Origin: Candidatus Levyibacteriota bacterium
Lineage (GTDB): Bacteria; Patescibacteriota; Microgenomatia; Levybacterales; UBA12049
DNA: 52,752 nucleotides
NCBI GenBank assembly: GCA_016182205.1
Contig: JACOXW010000011.1
Location: 1-52,752, forward strand
Reading direction: 5' to 3'
Each line of letters begins with the position of its first letter. Within the stretch, counting starts at the first letter, position 1. The position numbers and the translations under genes were made by a program. This document shows, one piece after another, positions 18,059-26,209 of this stretch. Under the pieces are notes generated by a model that was given only the letters and a program-made list of their open reading frames with translations, made no database searches and was not told the origin of the DNA.

Positions 18059-19702
18059 ATGCAAATAAAAATAGATAAAAAAATATTTCTTCTCCCTAGA
18101 CTCAGTTTAACCCGTAGGCAGATAAGCGATCTTACGTTAATTACATCAGGTGCGTTTGCACCGCTTAAAGGTTTCATGGATGAAAAAACCTATACTTCAG
18201 TTATTGAAAACATGCGCTTATCTGATAAGTATCTCTGGCCGATACCAATTGTGTTAGATATAGAAAATCCCTCTCTCTATCCTCTAGGATCTACGATTCT
18301 TCTCTGCGACGCGTATGGAAATCCTCATGCAACTATTGAGGTATCATCAGTATTTAAACCTGACAAAAAAACGGAAGCTAGGCTTGTATACAATACAACT
18401 CACGAAAGCCATTTTGGTGTGGATTACTTATTTCATAAGACACATGACTGGTATATAGGAGGAAATATTAATTCCTTATTCCACACACGACAAGATTTAT
18501 TTGCAAAATATTATCATACTCCAAAAGAACTAAGAGAATGGTTTAAAAAAAATAATTGGGCAACAATTATTGCGTTTCAAACAAGAAATCCTATTCACAG
18601 AGCCCACCTTGAAATAATAAAACAGGCATCTAAAAGTATTAATGGTAAAATCCTTATTCATCCTGCTGTAGGTGAAACAAAAGATGGAGATATAGATGTT
18701 GAAACACGAATCAAGTGCTATATACATGTTTACAATAACTACGCAAAAAACATTAGTAAGTTAAGTCTACTGCCGTTAGCAATGCGAATGGCGGGACCAC
18801 GCGAAGCACTTTTACATGCAATAATTCGAAAAAACTATGGATGTACTCATTTCATTGTAGGGAGAGACCATGCTGGACCAGGAAGAGATGATAACGGTAT
18901 TCCTTTTTATGGACAATACGACGCACAAATACTTACCAAAAAACTAGAAAAAGAGATAGGTATAACAATTATAGATACTAAGGAAGTAGTATTTGATCTG
19001 AAAAAAAAGAAGTATATTTTTAGTAATTCTACAACCACCAACAAAGATGTAGTATCTATATCCGGAACCAGACTCAGAGAGATGCTTCGAAATAACATCC
19101 CTATACCAGACTGGTTCTCTTTTCCAGAGGTCATTAAAGAGCTTCGCCTAAGTATTAGTAAAAAAAAGAAAAGCGGATTTACTGTCTTTTTTACGGGTCT
19201 ACCAAGTTCCGGAAAATCAACCATTGCCAATCTTCTCTACAACAAGCTTTTAAAAGGGCAAAAACGAAAAATAACGTTATTAGACGGTGATATAGTAAGA
19301 ATGCATTTATCTAAAGGGTTAAGTTTTTCTAAAGAAGATAGAATTGAAAACATAAAACGTATTGGTTTTGTAGCAAAAGAAGTAGTAAAACATGGGGGAA
19401 TTGCAATATGTGCTGCAATAGCACCATACGAACAATCTCGTAAATGGAATAGGCAAAATATAAGTGAATACGGATACTATATAGAGGTTTTTGTTGCGAC
19501 ACCACTTTCCGTATGCAAAAGAAGGGATACCAAAGGATTGTACGAAAAAACAAAAAAAGGTCTTATTGCAAACTTTACAGGTGTTAATGATCCGTATGAG
19601 ATTCCCAAAAATCCAGAAATTATTGTAAAAGCACATAAACAGACACCGGAACAATCAGTGAAACAAATCATGCAGTATCTTAAATTACAACGGTTAATTT
19701 GA
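18059..19702 (+). CDS. sat-cysC: bifunctional ATP sulfurylase / APS kinase
   Basis: Activates sulfate: ATP plus sulfate gives APS, then APS gives PAPS. The protein is 547 aa from ATG 18059. The sulfurylase half (residues 1 to about 365) has the nucleotide-binding QTRNPIHRAH (174-183) and GRDHAGPG (268-275). The kinase half has Walker A GLPSSGKST (380-388), then LLDGDIVRMHL and ICAAIAPYEQSR. An extended -10 (TGC-TACAAT, -10 at 18030-18035) lies upstream. A weaker TAATAT at 18046-18051 would give a leaderless mRNA. No sulfite or PAPS reductase and no sulfotransferase is visible nearby, so the use of APS/PAPS is unknown. Confidence 0.93.
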   Translation: MQIKIDKKIFLLPRLSLTRRQISDLTLITSGAFAPLKGFMDEKTYTSVIENMRLSDKYLWPIPIVLDIENPSLYPLGSTILLCDAYGNPHATIEVSSVFKPDKKTEARLVYNTTHESHFGVDYLFHKTHDWYIGGNINSLFHTRQDLFAKYYHTPKELREWFKKNNWATIIAFQTRNPIHRAHLEIIKQASKSINGKILIHPAVGETKDGDIDVETRIKCYIHVYNNYAKNISKLSLLPLAMRMAGPREALLHAIIRKNYGCTHFIVGRDHAGPGRDDNGIPFYGQYDAQILTKKLEKEIGITIIDTKEVVFDLKKKKYIFSNSTTTNKDVVSISGTRLREMLRNNIPIPDWFSFPEVIKELRLSISKKKKSGFTVFFTGLPSSGKSTIANLLYNKLLKGQKRKITLLDGDIVRMHLSKGLSFSKEDRIENIKRIGFVAKEVVKHGGIAICAAIAPYEQSRKWNRQNISEYGYYIEVFVATPLSVCKRRDTKGLYEKTKKGLIANFTGVNDPYEIPKNPEIIVKAHKQTPEQSVKQIMQYLKLQRLI

Positions 19703-19724
19703 TTTATACTTATTAATAATTATG

Positions 19725-19730
19725 TATAAT
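19725..19730 (+). promoter_or_regulatory. -10 box of purM
   Basis: A perfect TATAAT, eight bases before the purM ATG. The predicted leader is about 2 bases and there is no Shine-Dalgarno. Confidence 0.6.
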
Positions 19731-19738
19731 CAATTTCT

Positions 19739-20860
19739 ATGAAGAAAAAAATCACGTACTCTCAAGTTGGTGATAACTACGATACAAAAGATCCTGTTAA
19801 AAAACTGTTTCAGGATGCTGCCCGATCTACTGGACAAAATTTAAAAAGAGCTGGATTTCCAGAAGTCTCAGAAACCAGAGGTGAATCAGCATTTGTATGG
19901 TCCCTCGCCAAATCTCGGGATAAACAACAAGGTTATATGGCATCGGTCATCGAAGGACTGGGAACAAAAAATCTGATTGCTGATGGGATGCGAAAAACAA
20001 CTGGAAAAACATATTATGACATCGTCGCCCATGACACTGTCGCAACGATTATCAATGATCTCATAACTGTTGGAGCCAAACCACTTGTCTTGCATGCCTA
20101 TTGGGCAATAGAAGATAATGTTTGGCTTTTGGATTCGGCCCGAATGAAAGATTTGATAACAGGATGGAAAAGAGCTTGCGATATCGCAGGCGTTGCCTGG
20201 GGAGGAGGAGAGACTGCAACCATGAAACAAATCGTTGTCAAAGACACTGCAGAATTTGCAGGATCTGCCATTGGTATTATTAAAAATAAAAATAGGCTCA
20301 TTTTGGATAAAAAGTTACGGGCAGGGGATCGAATGCTTTTCCTCAAAAGTAATGGTGTCAACGCAAATGGAATTTCACTCACTCGTGCAATTGCAAAAAG
20401 ACTTTCCAAAGGCTATGCAACGAAATTATCAGATGGTACATACTATGGCGAAGCACTTCTGAGAAAATCGAATATTTATGCAAAACTTGTGCAAGATCTT
20501 TTGGATGCAGGAATTTCTATTCACTATATTTCAAATATCACAGGTCATGGCATGCGAAAAGTCATGCGGGCTCGGGGAAATTTCACCTATGTGATTGAGA
20601 AAATCTTTGACCCGCAAGAAATATTTCTTTTCATCCAAAAACACGCAGGCATCGATGACTTTGAAATCTACCAAACTTACAACATGGGACAGGACTATGC
20701 TATATTTATTCCCGAAAATCAGATGCAAAAAGCCTTGCAGATTGTAAAGAAAAATAAATTTCAAGGTCTAGACGCAGGCTACATCGAAAAAGGGGAGAGG
20801 AGAGTAATCATCAAACCAAAAAATCTTACCTATAACGGTGCTACTCTTGATTTAAGATAA
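19739..20860 (+). CDS. purM: AIR synthetase (phosphoribosylformylglycinamidine cyclo-ligase)
   Basis: Closes the imidazole ring: FGAM plus ATP gives AIR. The protein is 373 aa, slightly longer than the common 340-350. Recognisable AIRS-fold parts are VIEGLGTKNLIAD, the conserved HDTVATIINDLITVGAKPL, AWGGGETATM, and NGVNANGISLTRAI. The C-terminal half has the glycine-rich ISNITGHGMRKVMRA. It is separated from the purB-purQ run by the sulfate-activation module and has its own promoter, so it is a separate transcript. Confidence 0.94.
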   Translation: MKKKITYSQVGDNYDTKDPVKKLFQDAARSTGQNLKRAGFPEVSETRGESAFVWSLAKSRDKQQGYMASVIEGLGTKNLIADGMRKTTGKTYYDIVAHDTVATIINDLITVGAKPLVLHAYWAIEDNVWLLDSARMKDLITGWKRACDIAGVAWGGGETATMKQIVVKDTAEFAGSAIGIIKNKNRLILDKKLRAGDRMLFLKSNGVNANGISLTRAIAKRLSKGYATKLSDGTYYGEALLRKSNIYAKLVQDLLDAGISIHYISNITGHGMRKVMRARGNFTYVIEKIFDPQEIFLFIQKHAGIDDFEIYQTYNMGQDYAIFIPENQMQKALQIVKKNKFQGLDAGYIEKGERRVIIKPKNLTYNGATLDLR

Positions 20861-20888
20861 TATGAAAATTCGCTTTAATATTGATTAA

Positions 20889-20948
20889 ATTCTTAATCTC
20901 TATAGATCCTTCGTCACTTACATTCCTCAGGATGAAATTATTAAGAAT
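20889..20948. repeat. inverted repeat between purM and guaA
   Basis: A perfect 9-bp inverted repeat, ATTCTTAAT (20889-20897) and ATTAAGAAT (20940-20948), encloses a second one, ATCCT/AGGAT, in a segment reading GATCCTTCG...CTCAGGATGA. The two genes converge here, so it may act as a terminator. The inner part resembles small dispersed repeats of this genome type. Confidence 0.5.
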
Positions 20949-22480
20949 CATTCCCATTCCATCGTTGCTGGAGGTTTGGTGGTGATATCATAGACTACGC
21001 GAGAGATGCCGGGGACTTCATTTACAATTCTACTGGAGATTTTTTGTAATAAATCGTAGGGGAGACGTGACCAAACAGCCGTCATAATATCTTTTGTTTC
21101 TATAACCCGAAGGCAGACAACTTCACCGAAAAACTTCTCATCACCCTTAACAGCAGTTGAGTAAGCACCGGTCATTACAGGAAATGATTGGAATATATCA
21201 AACAGTATCCCTGCCTTTTCCAATTCCTCAAGCACTATTCTATCTGCCATTCGTATTTTTTTCAGACGGTCCTTTGTCACTTCACCTCGTATTCTGATAG
21301 CATACCCTGGTCCGGGAAAAGGTTGTTGTCTTATGAATTCCTCAGGTATCCCAAGTCTTCTTCCGATTTCCCGAACTTCGTCTTTATAAAATTCCCGCAG
21401 CGGTTCCAAAAGTGTTAGCTTCATTTTTTTTGGTAATCCGCCCACATTATGATGACTTTTGATTTTTGAAGCATGTTTTGATCCTTGACTTTCTATAACA
21501 TCTGAGTAGATCGTCCCTTGTAAAAGAAACTTCACGGGTTTGCCAGAAGAGACGAGTTTTTGCATTTGTTTTTCAAAAACATCAATATAGTGTTTGCCGA
21601 TAATCCTTCTTTTCTTTTCAGGATCTTTGATCCCGTGAAGTTGTCTGAGTAACTCCCTCTCCTCTCTTACTACTATAGGCTTTACTGAGCTTGTCTTGTG
21701 AAAAATATTTTTCACACGCTCTTCTGTCCCCTCACGCATCAAACCGTTATCCACATAAATCGGAATAAACCTCTTCCCTATTGCCTTTGCCGTTAAAACT
21801 CCGGCAACTGTAGAATCAACACCGCCTGATACTGCTCCTATAACATATGCCCTCTCTCCTACCTTTTCTTGTATTTTCTTTTCTATAGCTTGGATATCTA
21901 TGACATGATGAGAGACTTTTTCTTTGCATATCTCGACAAAATTCTTAAGCAAAACGCCCCCATGCTCCGTATGCTCTACCTCAGGATGAAACTGGATCCC
22001 ATAGATTTTTTTGTCTTCGTTTGCAACAAATGCATACTGTACATGCTTACTTGATCCAAGTATGACAAACTCTTTTGGCATCGAAACAACCTCATCTCCA
22101 TGACTCATCCACACGATAAATTCTTCTGGCAATCCATTTGAAATTTGAAATTTGAAATTTGAAATTTTTACTGTTGCCGGTCCGTATTCTTTTTTTCCTG
22201 AAACCACTTCCCCACTCAAAAGCTTTGCAGTTAATTGCAGTCCATAACAAATACCAAGAATCGGAATACCAAAAGAGAAAATTGCAGGATCAATGGTAGG
22301 CGCATTTTTACCGTACACCGACGATGGTCCACCCGAAAAGATGATACCGGCCGGTTTTTCTTTTTTAATCGTTTCAATCGCCTGTTCCGGCAGTACGAGG
22401 TCTGAGTGAATACCTAACTCTTTTATCCGTCGCGCAATTAAATGAGCAGTCTGTGATCCAAAATCAACAACAACAATCAT
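20948..22480 (-). CDS. guaA: GMP synthase (glutamine-hydrolysing)
   Basis: XMP plus glutamine plus ATP gives GMP, in one 510-aa chain. The N-terminal amidotransferase has its nucleophile Cys in GICYGLQL and His/Glu in QFHPEVEHTEHG. The synthetase has the PP-loop GAVSGGVDSTVAG, then RQPFPGPG and the dimerisation domain ending in KPPATMEWE. Between TVKI and GLPEEF lies a short extra segment (ISNFKFQISN) encoded by a 7-base tandem repeat. It lies 88 bases downstream of guaB on the same strand, so guaB-guaA probably share a transcript. Confidence 0.96.
   Translation of the reverse strand: MIVVVDFGSQTAHLIARRIKELGIHSDLVLPEQAIETIKKEKPAGIIFSGGPSSVYGKNAPTIDPAIFSFGIPILGICYGLQLTAKLLSGEVVSGKKEYGPATVKISNFKFQISNGLPEEFIVWMSHGDEVVSMPKEFVILGSSKHVQYAFVANEDKKIYGIQFHPEVEHTEHGGVLLKNFVEICKEKVSHHVIDIQAIEKKIQEKVGERAYVIGAVSGGVDSTVAGVLTAKAIGKRFIPIYVDNGLMREGTEERVKNIFHKTSSVKPIVVREERELLRQLHGIKDPEKKRRIIGKHYIDVFEKQMQKLVSSGKPVKFLLQGTIYSDVIESQGSKHASKIKSHHNVGGLPKKMKLTLLEPLREFYKDEVREIGRRLGIPEEFIRQQPFPGPGYAIRIRGEVTKDRLKKIRMADRIVLEELEKAGILFDIFQSFPVMTGAYSTAVKGDEKFFGEVVCLRVIETKDIMTAVWSRLPYDLLQKISSRIVNEVPGISRVVYDITTKPPATMEWE
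22136..22167. repeat. 7-base tandem repeat inside guaA
   Basis: Four and a half copies of ATTTGAA in a row lie inside the guaA coding region. They are translated on the minus strand as the Phe/Asn/Ser/Ile-rich insert before GLPEEF. Because the unit is not a multiple of three, only some copy numbers keep the frame. Confidence 0.8.
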
Positions 22481-22568
22481 AGTTCCGAATTTCCAATGAC
22501 TAATCTGAGTTCAATTGGAAATTACTGAATTGGATTTACTAGATATTAGACATTGTAAATTTGAAATT
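22481..22568. repeat. guaB-guaA spacer with related A/T repeat units
   Basis: The 88-base spacer holds pieces like AATTTGAAATT (near 22557), AATTTCCAAT and CAATTGGAAATT. These are the same word family as the tandem repeat inside guaA 320 bases away. No promoter is clear. Confidence 0.4.
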
Positions 22569-23717
22569 CTATTCATAGTTCTTTCCAGGGTTTGTAACTA
22601 AAATGCTGTGCGGATGACTTTCTGTCAGTGATGCTTGGGTAATTTGGATAAACTGTGATTTTTGCCAAAGCTCTCGAATTGTTTTTGCGCCTACGTAATA
22701 CATTCCGGATTTCATACCACCGATAGCTTGATCAAGAATATCTTTTACTGTTCCACGAATAGGAACTAATCCCTCCACGCCTTCTGCCACTAACACACGA
22801 TCTTTATATGTTTTTCCATGGTACTCGTCTTCAGATTTCACCTTTGCTCCTTTTTCCATTGCAGCAATAGAACCCATACCACGGTATTGTTTGAATTTGT
22901 ATGTTTTATGCGTATGGTTAAAAATACTCTGAAACCTCTGAGGTACTTCTTCACGCTTCAATATGAGTATTTCTCCCGGTGCCTCAGATGCTGAGGCAAA
23001 GAAGCTTCCCATCATAACAGCCGATGCTCCAGCCGCAAGCGCTTTTACCATATCTCCTGAATACTTAATACCTCCATCGGCAATAATGGGAATTTTTGCG
23101 CTTTTTGCAGCACGGCAAGTCTGAAGGAGTGCAGTTATCTGAGGGACTCCCATCCCGGAGATAACTCTGGTTGTACAAATCGTCCCCGGACCCATACCTA
23201 CCCGCAATCCGTTGGCGCCTGATGCGATAAGCGCTTTTGCCCCATCATAGGTAGCAATGTTTCCTGCAATAATTTCAAGCTTTGGATATATTTTTCGAAG
23301 ATATTTCACCGCTTCAATAATCGGTTTTGAAAATCCATGCGCAGAGTCGACAACCACAACATCAACACCTGCGTTGATAAGCGCTTTTGCACGGTCTTTA
23401 TAAATCAAACTTGTTCCGATAGCTGCTCCGACCAGTAATTTTTTCTTTTTTACAATTGCTACTTGCTTTGCCTGATCTGCAATTGAAAGATTACGGTGGA
23501 TAATACCGATTCCCCCAATTTCTGCCAATGCAATCGCAAGCTCACTTTCAGTAACCGTATCCATGGGAGATGAAACAAATGGAATATTCAGCTTGATATT
23601 TTTTGTTATAAAAGTAGAAAGATCTATATCGGAGCGCGAAAAGTCAGAATAACCAGGGACAAGCAGTATATCATCAAAGGTCAATCCTTGAGTAAATCGC
23701 TTATTAGGGTCCTCCAT
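22569..23717 (-). CDS. guaB: IMP dehydrogenase without CBS domains
   Basis: IMP plus NAD gives XMP, the committed step to GMP. At 382 aa it is about 100 residues shorter than usual because the Bateman (paired CBS) module is missing. The chain goes from [19 protein letters not shown] straight to [10 protein letters not shown]. The catalytic Cys is in [15 protein letters not shown]. The phosphate-binding [20 protein letters not shown] and the YRGMGS flap segment are kept. Without CBS domains, adenine/guanine nucleotide control of the usual kind should be absent. The C-terminus is typical of IMPDH. Confidence 0.95.
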   Translation of the reverse strand: MEDPNKRFTQGLTFDDILLVPGYSDFSRSDIDLSTFITKNIKLNIPFVSSPMDTVTESELAIALAEIGGIGIIHRNLSIADQAKQVAIVKKKKLLVGAAIGTSLIYKDRAKALINAGVDVVVVDSAHGFSKPIIEAVKYLRKIYPKLEIIAGNIATYDGAKALIASGANGLRVGMGPGTICTTRVISGMGVPQITALLQTCRAAKSAKIPIIADGGIKYSGDMVKALAAGASAVMMGSFFASASEAPGEILILKREEVPQRFQSIFNHTHKTYKFKQYRGMGSIAAMEKGAKVKSEDEYHGKTYKDRVLVAEGVEGLVPIRGTVKDILDQAIGGMKSGMYYVGAKTIRELWQKSQFIQITQASLTESHPHSILVTNPGKNYE

Positions 23718-23722
23718 AACTT

Positions 23723-23752
23723 ACTTTACACCATAATGATTTTTTTTGTCAA
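23723..23752 (-). promoter_or_regulatory. promoter of guaB-guaA
   Basis: Minus strand -35 TTGACA (23747-23752), 18-base spacer, -10 TAAAGT (23723-23728). Only five bases separate the -10 from the ATG, so the mRNA should be leaderless. Confidence 0.6.
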
Positions 23753-23819
23753 CAATATGTTTCAAAAACAATCTACGCAGTCATTTTTTCTTCCATGTTT
23801 TCTATGATACTATCATTAT

Positions 23820-25343
23820 ATGCTAGCCAAAGTTAACTCATCCGCAGTCTTTGGACTTGAGGCAATCCCTATTGAAGTAGAGGTCGATATTGCCTCACAA
23901 GGACTCCCCTCTTTTACCATTGTGGGCTTACCTGATAAAGCAGTTGAAGAATCCAAGGAACGTGTCAGAAGTGCTATTAAAAATACCGGCGCTGAATTTC
24001 CTGCCAAAAGAATTACGGTAAATCTTGCACCTGCTGATTTACCCAAAGAAGGCCCATCATATGACCTTCCTATTGCACTGGGAATACTGCTTGCTTCAGG
24101 ACAATTAACAGGAACTGTCAATGATGCGGTTTTTATCGGTGAACTCTCTCTTGATGGAAGAGTAAGACCCGTAAAAGGCGTTTTATCACATACGATGACA
24201 GCAAAAAAGCGCGGCCTCTCATCAGTATATGTACCGAGTGAAAACGCAAAAGAAGCAGCGATAATTCCCAAAATAAGTATCTATCCTGTAGAAAATCTTA
24301 CCACACTGCTTAAGCACTTCAGTAAACTTGAGGTAATCTCTCCTCAAAAATCTACCAAACTGAAAGAATACATAACGCAGGAACAATATGATTTAGATAT
24401 GGCAGATATAAAAGGTCAGGAAAAGGTAAAGCGCGCCATGGAAATCGCTGCAGCAGGCGGACATAATATTATTCTTAAGGGTCCTCCGGGGGCTGGAAAG
24501 ACCCTTATTGCGCGAACACTCCCTTCTATATTACCGAAACTGACATTTCAAGAAGTCTTGGAAGTAACCAATTTGTATAGTATTTCAGGATTACTCACAA
24601 CTACCGTTATTACTAATAGACCATTTCGATCTCCTCATCATACAACATCTTCAGTCGGACTTATTGGTGGCGGAACGCTTCCAATTCCTGGAGAAATTTC
24701 ACTGGCGCATCGGGGTGTTTTATTTTTGGATGAATTTCCTGAATTTCCACGAAATGTTTTAGAAGCGCTCAGACAACCGATCGAAGACGGATTTGTAACA
24801 ATTTCGCGCTCAAAAGGGAAAATTACTTACCCTGCAAAAACCATGCTTGTCGCAGCACTTAACCCCTGTCCCTGTGGACATTTGGGAAGTACAAAACACC
24901 AGTGTATTTGTTCTTCATCTCAAATCAGTCGTTATACAAAACGCATATCAGGACCTATGCTTGATCGGATAGATATTCACTTGGACGTCCCAGCGGTTGA
25001 AGTAAAGAAACTCGTTGATCAAAATATGGATTCACAAAAAGAATCGTCATCAGTTATTCGTAAACGAGTCCAGAAGGCACGAGACATACAGGAAAAACGA
25101 TTTAAAAACACTTCACTTATTACTAATGCTGATCTATCACTTCGTGATGTTAAAAAATTTTGTAAACTTTCCCCTGCGTGCCTTCTGCTTTTGGAGAAAG
25201 CTACTGAGAAGATGCAGTTATCCGCGCGTTCATACAATAGAATGATAAAATTAGCAAGAACGATTGCTGATTTGGAAAATGTACCGCATATTATGCCTTC
25301 CCATATTGCTGAAGCGCTACAGTACCGACCGAGATTTGTTTAG
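23820..25343 (+). CDS. comM: YifB/ComM family Mg-chelatase-like AAA ATPase
   Basis: A 507-aa protein of the ComM branch, which in Haemophilus and Vibrio is a helicase for branch migration during natural transformation. Residues 1 to about 170 form the Lon-substrate-binding-like ChlI domain (GLPDKAVEESKERVRSAI). The AAA core has Walker A GPPGAGKTLIART and Walker B GVLFLDEFPEF. NPCPCGHLG and Cys residues follow, then the C-terminal helical domain (SARSYNRMIKLARTIADLE). A TATGAT -10 at 23803-23808 lies 11 bases before the ATG. With comFC at 48.9 kb this suggests a DNA-uptake capacity. Confidence 0.94.
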   Translation: MLAKVNSSAVFGLEAIPIEVEVDIASQGLPSFTIVGLPDKAVEESKERVRSAIKNTGAEFPAKRITVNLAPADLPKEGPSYDLPIALGILLASGQLTGTVNDAVFIGELSLDGRVRPVKGVLSHTMTAKKRGLSSVYVPSENAKEAAIIPKISIYPVENLTTLLKHFSKLEVISPQKSTKLKEYITQEQYDLDMADIKGQEKVKRAMEIAAAGGHNIILKGPPGAGKTLIARTLPSILPKLTFQEVLEVTNLYSISGLLTTTVITNRPFRSPHHTTSSVGLIGGGTLPIPGEISLAHRGVLFLDEFPEFPRNVLEALRQPIEDGFVTISRSKGKITYPAKTMLVAALNPCPCGHLGSTKHQCICSSSQISRYTKRISGPMLDRIDIHLDVPAVEVKKLVDQNMDSQKESSSVIRKRVQKARDIQEKRFKNTSLITNADLSLRDVKKFCKLSPACLLLLEKATEKMQLSARSYNRMIKLARTIADLENVPHIMPSHIAEALQYRPRFV

Positions 25344-25346
25344 AAG

Positions 25347-26207
25347 ATGAGAAAATTATTTACCATAATTGCCTATACTGCTCTTATGCTTTTTATTGGA
25401 AGAAGTCTTACATTTCTTCCAAAAATTCAGAAAATACAAACGCTGTATTCAAATGATAAAACGCTCACAACAATTATCAACAATGATATTCATAAAGCAC
25501 CGGGAAACTACAGTATTTATATTACTGACCTCTTTTCTCCACTCGCTGTGAGTATTAATGAAAAGCAAATACATACCGCAGCATCTGTTAATAAAATACC
25601 AATCGTGGCTGTGTTGTATGCACTTTCGCAGCAGAGGAAAATAAATCTTGATGAAAAAATTACAATCCAGAAAAATGATATCCAAGACTACGGAACCGGT
25701 AGTTTACGATATGAAAAACCGGGAAGAACATATTCCATAAAAACGTTGGTGAAACTAACACTTAAGCAATCAGATAATACCGCCGCTCACGTTTTGGCAA
25801 ATAAAATCGGTATGGATGTTATTCAAAAAATGATCACTTCATGGGGACTTTCTCAAACAGACATGAAGACAAATAAATCAACCGTCTATGACATGTCAAT
25901 TCTTTTTAGGAAGATCTACAATAATGAAATTACAACACCCGCCTTAACGCAGGAATTGCTTGGTTTTATGAAAAATACCGAAAATGAAAAAAGACTCCCA
26001 AAAAATCTTTCATCTAATGTCACCGTATATCACAAAACAGGAGATGGTGTGGGCAATATACATGATGTTGGACTTATTATCTATAAAAACCATGTATATT
26101 TTGTGGGAGTTATGACAACTGATGTTGGAAACTATGAAAAAGAAACTGAAGAAAAAATAGCTCAAATTGCAAAAGACACTGTATCTTTTATACAATCCCT
26201 CGACTGA
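25347..26207 (+). CDS. class A beta-lactamase-like serine hydrolase
   Basis: A 286-aa protein with an N-terminal membrane anchor or signal (about residues 5-25). The extracellular domain has the three motifs of the penicillin-recognising fold: SVNK (SxxK nucleophile), SDN (in KQSDNTAAHVLANKIG) and KTG (in HKTGDGVGNIHDVG). It begins three bases after comM and ends two bases before the next gene. Such proteins in wall-gene-rich genomes can be beta-lactamases or peptidoglycan endo/carboxypeptidases. Activity cannot be decided from sequence. Confidence 0.8.
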   Translation: MRKLFTIIAYTALMLFIGRSLTFLPKIQKIQTLYSNDKTLTTIINNDIHKAPGNYSIYITDLFSPLAVSINEKQIHTAASVNKIPIVAVLYALSQQRKINLDEKITIQKNDIQDYGTGSLRYEKPGRTYSIKTLVKLTLKQSDNTAAHVLANKIGMDVIQKMITSWGLSQTDMKTNKSTVYDMSILFRKIYNNEITTPALTQELLGFMKNTENEKRLPKNLSSNVTVYHKTGDGVGNIHDVGLIIYKNHVYFVGVMTTDVGNYEKETEEKIAQIAKDTVSFIQSLD

Positions 26208-26209
26208 CT

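Noticed and set aside
22136-22167. CRISPR array
   Set aside because: The units are 7 bases long in direct tandem without spacers. No CRISPR array or cas gene is seen anywhere in the window.
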